This document shows, one piece after another, positions 58,789 through 64,000 of a stretch of DNA of 64,000 nucleotides; the stretch's first letter is position 1, and the number at the start of each line of letters is the position of its first letter. The DNA is taken from assembly GCF_033344935.1 (NCBI RefSeq), contig NZ_JAWPMM010000001.1, positions 496,001-560,000 on the forward strand, given 5' to 3'. Below the pieces are notes generated by a model that saw nothing but the letters and a program-made list of their open reading frames with translations, was not told the DNA's origin and did not search any database. The position numbers and the translations under genes were made by a program. The stretch is from Reichenbachiella sp. Its GTDB lineage: Bacteria; Bacteroidota; Bacteroidia; Cytophagales; Cyclobacteriaceae.

Positions 58789-60885
58789 ATGTCGAGCTTT
58801 ATGGATACCAAAATCGAGTTTCTTAAAGGGGTGGGACCGGCTAAGGCCAAACTCCTAAGCGAAGAGCTCGGTATTCAGACTTTCCATAATCTTATCCATC
58901 ATTTTCCTTTTAGGTACGAAGATCGATCTCGATTTCAAACTATCAATCAGATTCATCCAGATAGTGAAAACGTTCAGATCAAAGGAGTTGTCGAACGAGT
59001 CGAAGTGGTAGGTGCGGCAAGAAAACAACGGCTCACCGCTGTTTTTAGAGACACTACTGGTCAAATCGAACTGATCTGGTTCAAAGGGGTGAAATGGATG
59101 AAGACTAAGTTGAAGCCAGGCATACCTTATATTGTTTATGGCAAGCCTTCACTATTTCAAACTAAATTTTCCATTAGCCACCCTGAGATTGAGGTCATGA
59201 CTCCGGCAAATGAAGCGGGTAAAAAAACAATGTTACCTGTGTACGCAACCACAGAGAAACTAAAAAGGAAATTTATAGACAGCAAAGCCATTGCTAAGCT
59301 GCAAATGGAACTGATCAAGACTAAAGGGTTTGGAGTGCCAGAGACTGTGGATGAAGACATATTGGCTCAAATGAAACTGGTTGATTTAAATACAGCACTC
59401 AGAGATATACATTTTCCTCCGAACTTATCGGCCAAAAACAGAGCACTTGAGCGGCTCAAATTTGACGAACTATTCTTCATTCAGCTAAAAATATTTAGAG
59501 AGAAGTCGGATCAGAAAGAAGTCCATAAAGGCATCGTTTTTCAGAAGAGCCATTTGGTTCGTGAGTTTTACGAAAAGCACATTCCGTTTGAGTTGACTAA
59601 TTCTCAGAAGCAAGTAATCAAAGAAATTTATAATGATTTACAATCCGGCGTTCAAATGAATCGATTGCTTCAGGGAGATGTAGGGAGTGGCAAAACCATC
59701 ACTGCTTTTGTTTGTATGTTGATTGCCATTGGGAGCGGCTTTCAAACCACGATCATGGCCCCCACGGAAATATTAGCGATTCAGCATTTTCTGGGGCTAG
59801 AAGAATTCTGTGATAAGTTGGGATTGAAAATAGGCTTGATTACTGGCTCGACTAAGAAAAGCCTAAGAAAAAAATATCTTGAAGAATTAGCGTCTGGTGA
59901 GATGAAAATATTGGTTGGTACACATGCCCTCATTGAAAATGATGTTCAGTTTGATCGATTGGGATTAGCCGTCATAGATGAGCAGCATAGGTTTGGTGTA
60001 GCCCAACGAGCCAAGCTCTGGCAAAAAAATAAACATGTGTATCCTCATGTGTTGGTAATGACGGCTACCCCAATCCCAAGGACATTAGCCATGACGCTCT
60101 ATGGTGATTTAGAGGTTTCAACCATTAAGGAATTGCCTAAGGGGCGGAAACCAATAAAAACTTCACATTTGTACGATTCCTCTAGATTGAAGTTATTCGG
60201 TTTTATCCAAAGGGAAGTTGATTTGGGAAGACAAGTTTATGTGGTCTATCCTTTGATCGAAGAGTCGAGCACCTTGGATTATAAAGATTTGATGGATGGC
60301 TATGAGAGTATTTCTCGTGCATTCCCAAAGATTCCTTTGAGTATTCTTCATGGCAGGATGAAAGCCAAGGACAAAGATTTTGAAATGGATCGCTTTGTTC
60401 GTGGAGAAACCAAGATCATGGTAGCTACCACGGTGATTGAAGTAGGGGTGAATGTACCCAATGCCTCAGTGATGGTCATTGAGAATGCCGAGCGATTCGG
60501 GCTTTCTCAGCTGCACCAGCTCAGAGGAAGAGTCGGCCGTGGGGCAGATCAATCTTACTGTATCCTGATGACAGGAAGCAAAATTTCTAAAGAAGCCAGA
60601 GAAAGAATTGGTTGCATGGTTGCAACTACTGATGGGTTCGAAATTGCAGAAAAAGATTTGGAGCTGAGAGGTCCCGGTGATTTGATGGGCACCCAACAAA
60701 GTGGATTGCTGGAACTAAAGGTGGCCGATTTGACCACAGATGGTGAACTACTTAAAAAAGCTAGAGCAATGGCCGAGAGAATTGTTTCAGATGATCCAGA
60801 GCTAAAGCTTGCAACTCATAGCAGAATGGCACGACATCTAAATAAGAGTCAAATAGCCACTCTCAAATGGAGTGCTATTTCATAA
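58789..60885 (+). CDS. recG: ATP-dependent DNA helicase RecG
   Basis: Remodels stalled forks and D-loops. 698 aa. The N-terminal wedge (OB) domain starts FLKGVGPAKAKLLSEELGI. Motif I is LLQGDVGSGKTITAF, motif II is AVIDEQHRFGVAQRA, motif III is VMTATPIPRT and motif VI is SQLHQLRGRVGRGADQ. The C-terminal LRGPGDLMGTQQSGL is family-specific. The ATG at 58789 or at 58801 (MDTKIEF) are both possible starts; the second matches many homologues. It is the last gene of the mutY run and is followed by a bidirectional terminator. Confidence 0.95.
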   Translation: MSSFMDTKIEFLKGVGPAKAKLLSEELGIQTFHNLIHHFPFRYEDRSRFQTINQIHPDSENVQIKGVVERVEVVGAARKQRLTAVFRDTTGQIELIWFKGVKWMKTKLKPGIPYIVYGKPSLFQTKFSISHPEIEVMTPANEAGKKTMLPVYATTEKLKRKFIDSKAIAKLQMELIKTKGFGVPETVDEDILAQMKLVDLNTALRDIHFPPNLSAKNRALERLKFDELFFIQLKIFREKSDQKEVHKGIVFQKSHLVREFYEKHIPFELTNSQKQVIKEIYNDLQSGVQMNRLLQGDVGSGKTITAFVCMLIAIGSGFQTTIMAPTEILAIQHFLGLEEFCDKLGLKIGLITGSTKKSLRKKYLEELASGEMKILVGTHALIENDVQFDRLGLAVIDEQHRFGVAQRAKLWQKNKHVYPHVLVMTATPIPRTLAMTLYGDLEVSTIKELPKGRKPIKTSHLYDSSRLKLFGFIQREVDLGRQVYVVYPLIEESSTLDYKDLMDGYESISRAFPKIPLSILHGRMKAKDKDFEMDRFVRGETKIMVATTVIEVGVNVPNASVMVIENAERFGLSQLHQLRGRVGRGADQSYCILMTGSKISKEARERIGCMVATTDGFEIAEKDLELRGPGDLMGTQQSGLLELKVADLTTDGELLKKARAMAERIVSDDPELKLATHSRMARHLNKSQIATLKWSAIS

Positions 60886-60895
60886 GCATAAAAAA

Positions 60896-60921
60896 ACCAT
60901 CCCAATAGCAATCGGGATGGT
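60896..60921. terminator. bidirectional terminator, recG / zinc-ribbon gene
   Basis: ACCATCCC (60896-60903) and GGGATGGT (60914-60921). A-run on the left gives the T-run for the minus strand; on the plus strand the T-run is weak. It serves the convergent ends. Confidence 0.75.
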
Positions 60922-60944
60922 CTGAATTTCGTTCGAAACTAATC

Positions 60945-61682
60945 TTAAGATTCCGCTTCGGTTGGAGCTTTCAATTTGGCAATTGTGAAAGATTTTTTCT
61001 CCTTATGTCCACAGTATCCGCAAGTGAAGTATTTCACTAACTCACCATCAGCTTCTAGTGTAGCTGAAGAAACAACTTCTTCTCTATTTACTTTTAATGT
61101 TTGATAGTTGCATTCGTTGCACTTCAAAGCGTGAAGTCTACCGTTGTATTTTTCGATTTTGGTATATCCTGACTCTTCATCTATCCAAACATCATAATCA
61201 ACTGAAAAGGCATCCTCTTCAGCTTGCATTCCTTCATCTAAATAAACGTCTTCTTCTTCTTCACTCAACAATTTCATTTGACGACCGTCAGGTGAAATTC
61301 GAGGAGAGAATCTCAGAAGTTTTAATCTTTTTTCAATGTAGAATGGGTAGTAAAATTTAAGAATATTCTGAACAATAACGCCTGCAATGATGGCAAACAT
61401 GGTGCTCACAAAAAGTCTAACGAAGAACCACATCATGCCAGACTCAGCGACGAGTGTATTAGCATAAACCGCTAAGGCGATGATAATCAATAGTGCGCTG
61501 TACCAAAGAAAATTGATTTCATACATATTGATGTAATCGTATTTCTCTTTGTGGTCTTTGGTGATCATTAATTTGAATAGATGACCGATTAGGATCAACA
61601 AACCGACAGCTGCAATAGCGTATGAAGCATAAGTGCCATACATATTCCAGGTATCCAGTAAGCCTTGATCAATTTTATTCAT
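60945..61682 (-). CDS. membrane protein with C-terminal zinc ribbon, unknown function
   Basis: 245 aa. Three hydrophobic helices (about 18-37, YASYAIAAVGLLILIGHLF; about 57-76, FLWYSALLIIIALAVYANTL; about 84-107, WFFVRLFVSTMFAIIAGVIV). A cytosolic region with an acidic stretch (EEEEDVYLDEG) follows, then a zinc ribbon formed by CNECNYQT and CGYCGHKE, four cysteines in two C-x2-C knuckles about 30 residues apart. I do not recognise the family. It may sense or bind metal or nucleic acid near the membrane. Single gene, ATG start, between recG and rho. Confidence 0.75.
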   Translation of the reverse strand: MNKIDQGLLDTWNMYGTYASYAIAAVGLLILIGHLFKLMITKDHKEKYDYINMYEINFLWYSALLIIIALAVYANTLVAESGMMWFFVRLFVSTMFAIIAGVIVQNILKFYYPFYIEKRLKLLRFSPRISPDGRQMKLLSEEEEDVYLDEGMQAEEDAFSVDYDVWIDEESGYTKIEKYNGRLHALKCNECNYQTLKVNREEVVSSATLEADGELVKYFTCGYCGHKEKKSFTIAKLKAPTEAES

Positions 61683-61902
61683 AGCGTTAAGCTTTAAGTA
61701 AAGTGGATTCTAATAAAATTTTGCCTTAAAATTCAACTAATAATAATAGTCATCAGTTGGCGCAGCTTATTTCCAAATATAGATAAAATGATCTTCTGTA
61801 TGAGATAAGCTGAATTAAATTTATAAAAAAAAACAATCAGTTCAAATGATTAATTAGGAGACATCCTTGTTGGAATATTCTAATTGGGACTGATTAAAAT
61901 GC

Positions 61903-61936
61903 AAAAAGCCATTCCGATAATTCGGAATGGCTTTTT
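61903..61936 (-). terminator. terminator of rho
   Basis: AAAAAGCCATTCCGA and TCGGAATGGCTTTTT pair perfectly, 15 bp arms with a 4-base loop, 22 bp past the rho stop. It is flanked on the other side by a 220-bp A/T-rich gap without features. Confidence 0.9.
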
Positions 61937-61957
61937 TATGTATTTTGTCTAACGGTT

Positions 61958-63577
61958 TTAACCGTTCATAGAAACCAAAAACTCTTGGTTGTTTCTTGTG
62001 CCTTTCATTTTGCCAAGCAAGAATTCCATCGCTTCGTTTGAGTTCATGTCGTCCATGAATTTTCTCAAAATCCAGATACGAGCCAATTCTTCTTTGTCGA
62101 TAAGCAAATCTTCTCTTCGAGTACCAGAAGCTGGAATATCGATAGCAGGGTACACACGCTTGTTGGATAGTTTTCTGTCCAACTGGAGCTCCATGTTACC
62201 CGTTCCTTTGAATTCTTCAAAGATCACTTCATCCATTTTAGATCCAGTCTCGATCAATGCTGTAGCAAGGATGGTCAATGATCCACCGTTCTCTACATTT
62301 CTAGCCGCTCCGAAGAATCTCTTAGGCTTGTGAAGTGCATTGGCATCTACACCACCAGAAAGAATCTTACCGCTTGATGGCACTACTGTATTGTGTGCTC
62401 TTGCCAGACGGGTAATCGAATCCAAAAGGATCACTACATCGTGACCGCATTCCACCATTCTTTTGGCTTTCTCTAGAACGATGTTAGCTACTTTCACATG
62501 TCTTTCTGCTTGCTCATCAAAAGTAGAAGCGATTACTTCTGCTTTTACGCTTCTAGCCATATCAGTTACTTCCTCAGGTCTTTCATCGATCAATAAGATC
62601 ATTAAATAAACCTCTGGGTGATTTTCAGCAATGGCGTTAGCCACATTTTTAAGCAAGACAGTTTTACCTGTTTTCGGCTGAGCTACGATCATACCTCTTT
62701 GCCCTTTTCCGATTGGAGAGAACATGTCCATTACTCTTGTAGAGTAATCACTAGGCTTGTAGCTTAAGTTTAATTTTTCCTCAGGGAAAAGAGGAGTCAA
62801 GTATTCGAAAGGAACTCTGTCTCTAATTTCTTCAGTAGTCTTTCCGTTTACAGAACTTACTCTTAGTAGTGCAAAGTACTTTTCACCGTCTTTTGGAGGT
62901 CTGATTTGACCCAATACAGAATCACCAGTTTTCAGACCAAACAATTTGATTTGAGAAGGCGATACATAAATATCATCTGGACTAGCCAGGTAGTTGTAAT
63001 CACCAGACCTCAAGAAACCATAGCCATCTTGCATGATTTCCAATACACCGCCGTTTTCGATGACACCATCGAATTCTTTAACTTTTTCGTTGTATTCAGC
63101 TCTTTTAGACTTTTGATCGGGTCTTTTTTCTCGTCTTTCTCCTCTGTCGTTTCTATCGCCTCTGTCCTTTCTTTCTTCTTTTTCTCTAGGCTCTTTGTCC
63201 TTAGCCTCAGGTTTAGAATCGTCTTTTTTATCAGCCTTTGGTTTGTCGGCCTTTGGTTTGTCAGACTTGTCTTTTGCCTCTGGCTTTTTAGATTTTGATT
63301 CCGCTTCCAGATTGAAATCACTCAATAAGTCATCAGATGATTTCTTCTTTTCTGGTTTTGATTCTTTTTTGTTTTCTGCTTTTTCGGCAGGCTGTTCTTT
63401 CTTTTGTTCTTCAGCCTTTCTTTCAGCTGCAGGCTTAGGGTTGATGGCCTGCTCGTCTAGAATTTTGTATATCAGATCCTTCTTCGCAGCTTTCTTGTAG
63501 TTTTTGATGCCCAGACTATCTGCAATTTCTTTAAGCTCAGATAGCAGTCTGTCATTCAATTCTTCAATTTTATACAT
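61958..63577 (-). CDS. rho: transcription termination factor Rho with long charged insertion
   Basis: Hexameric RNA helicase that ends transcription. 539 aa, over 100 more than E. coli Rho (419). Rho_N domain at about 1-48 ([20 protein letters not shown]). A low-complexity, highly charged insert at about 50-170, with repeated K-P-K-A-D units and an Arg/Asp/Glu tract ([17 protein letters not shown]). RNA-binding cold-shock domain with [20 protein letters not shown]. Walker A is [14 protein letters not shown], Walker [17 protein letters not shown], and the Q-loop/R-loop region is [20 protein letters not shown]. Such inserts are known in Bacteroidota Rho. Its 5' gap is about 300 bp. Confidence 0.96.
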   Translation of the reverse strand: MYKIEELNDRLLSELKEIADSLGIKNYKKAAKKDLIYKILDEQAINPKPAAERKAEEQKKEQPAEKAENKKESKPEKKKSSDDLLSDFNLEAESKSKKPEAKDKSDKPKADKPKADKKDDSKPEAKDKEPREKEERKDRGDRNDRGERREKRPDQKSKRAEYNEKVKEFDGVIENGGVLEIMQDGYGFLRSGDYNYLASPDDIYVSPSQIKLFGLKTGDSVLGQIRPPKDGEKYFALLRVSSVNGKTTEEIRDRVPFEYLTPLFPEEKLNLSYKPSDYSTRVMDMFSPIGKGQRGMIVAQPKTGKTVLLKNVANAIAENHPEVYLMILLIDERPEEVTDMARSVKAEVIASTFDEQAERHVKVANIVLEKAKRMVECGHDVVILLDSITRLARAHNTVVPSSGKILSGGVDANALHKPKRFFGAARNVENGGSLTILATALIETGSKMDEVIFEEFKGTGNMELQLDRKLSNKRVYPAIDIPASGTRREDLLIDKEELARIWILRKFMDDMNSNEAMEFLLGKMKGTRNNQEFLVSMNG

Positions 63578-63877
63578 GATAATTAATTAGTAGAAATTGT
63601 GCTTAATGATATAAGCGTCTTGAAATGAAATATTTTTTGAAATATTATAGTAATGAAGATTGGCCTATTGTGAATAGCTGGATGGCTACCTAAGCCCAAA
63701 TGCATATAAGTGCCACAATTATATGACAACTAATATTATAACACAAATTTACTCAAATTTATTTGTATTGCCTCTAAATGCACGAAAAGTACTTTTTTAT
63801 TAATTGATTCTTTATGCTTCTATAGCGTACGTGTCGGATGTTCATATAAATTTGCCTTTCAAAAAATTTAGAACCTT
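63578..63877. other. 300-bp divergent intergenic region between rho and serS
   Basis: A/T-rich, with no open frame. A TAAATTTG box (63847-63854) fits TAnnTTTG for serS, 24 bp before its ATG, but without a clear -33 TTTG. The rho side would have a long leader if its promoter is far upstream. Rho leaders are often autoregulated, but nothing in the sequence proves it here. Confidence 0.35.
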
Positions 63878-64000
63878 ATGTTAATTGTTTCAGACATTAG
63901 AGAAAACAAGACGGAATTCACTGCAGGATTAGTAAAAAGAGGCATTTCTGATGCTGAAGCCTTGCTAGATGAAGTACTTGCGTTGGATGAAAAAAGAAAA
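63878..64000 (+). CDS. serS: seryl-tRNA synthetase, 5' part
   Basis: The window ends inside this gene; 41 residues are visible. They begin MLIVSDIRENKTEF and continue with AEALLDEVLALDEKRK, the start of the N-terminal coiled-coil arm of SerRS, which grips the long arm of tRNA-Ser. The opening IRENK and the LDEVLALDEKR segment match Bacteroidota SerS. The catalytic domain is beyond the window. ATG start, candidate -7 box 24 bp upstream. Confidence 0.82.
   Translation, partial: MLIVSDIRENKTEFTAGLVKRGISDAEALLDEVLALDEKRK

Noticed and set aside
63226-63262. Tandem repeat as a mobile or CRISPR-like repeat
   Set aside because: It is coding sequence for the KPKAD repeats of the Rho insert, in frame.
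1-64000. CRISPR arrays, prophage, integrative element or toxin-antitoxin pair
   Set aside because: No regularly spaced direct repeats, phage structural genes, integrase at the tRNA, or convincing toxin-antitoxin pair were seen.

Overview
The window is a chromosomal stretch from a gliding member of the Bacteroidota, most likely order Cytophagales. The grounds are gliding genes gldB, gldD and gldE, a SusC/SusD pair, a FecI/FecR/TonB-receptor signalling set, a Bacteroidota-type Rho with a long charged insertion, the Bacteroidota split-type GlmU-like protein, TAnnTTTG promoter -7 boxes, few Shine-Dalgarno sites and frequent TTG/GTG starts. A genus such as Reichenbachiella is only a guess. Most of the window is ordinary core genome with two insertion sequences, several palindromic intergenic repeats and two accessory blocks.

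Layout. 1-4.7 kb: tail of a DedA/VTT membrane protein, MscS channel, secreted esterase, a small conserved-looking protein and an orphan BatD. 4.8-8 kb: aroC, an intact IS4-family element (5879-7419) sitting in the centre of a hairpin, and a STAS-like protein. 8.1-16.2 kb: acidic amino acid symporter, lipoprotein, NifU-type Fe-S carrier, secreted formamidase-like protein, a repeat-rich intergenic region, ALDH7, DegP-type protease and Hsp20. 16.5-26.3 kb: tRNA-Asn, small membrane protein, hemH, cysteine desulfurase, single-domain response regulator, Wzi/RemB-like barrel, then the probable operon rpmE2 / GlmU-like / holB / hemC / cyclophilin lipoprotein. 26.4-35.5 kb: ECF sigma, FecR anti-sigma, STN-bearing TonB receptor, SusC and SusD. 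35.6-37 kb: intact IS3-family element with a canonical A6G frameshift site. 37-41.1 kb: sdaA, asnS, a PfkB kinase and OsmC.

41.1-49.9 kb is the most unusual block. It is a tightly spaced minus-strand operon with a secreted TPR-CHAT (caspase-like) protein of 1334 aa, a PD40-propeller/OmpA protein resembling the T9SS protein PorE without its TPR, and a 743-aa exported protein of unknown function. A C2-like protein lies just upstream. It may be an envelope-located protease and sensor complex; I know of no described system with exactly this make-up.

50-64 kb: glycosyltransferase, gldB, a small beta-barrel protein, then minus-strand HU / 29-aa COX24-like ribosomal protein / RNase G facing plus-strand mutY-ssb-gldE-gldD-recG. 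After these come a zinc-ribbon membrane protein, rho and the start of serS. The 29-aa gene at 54511-54600 is easily missed. The gld genes lie beside DNA repair and RNA processing genes, as is common in this phylum.
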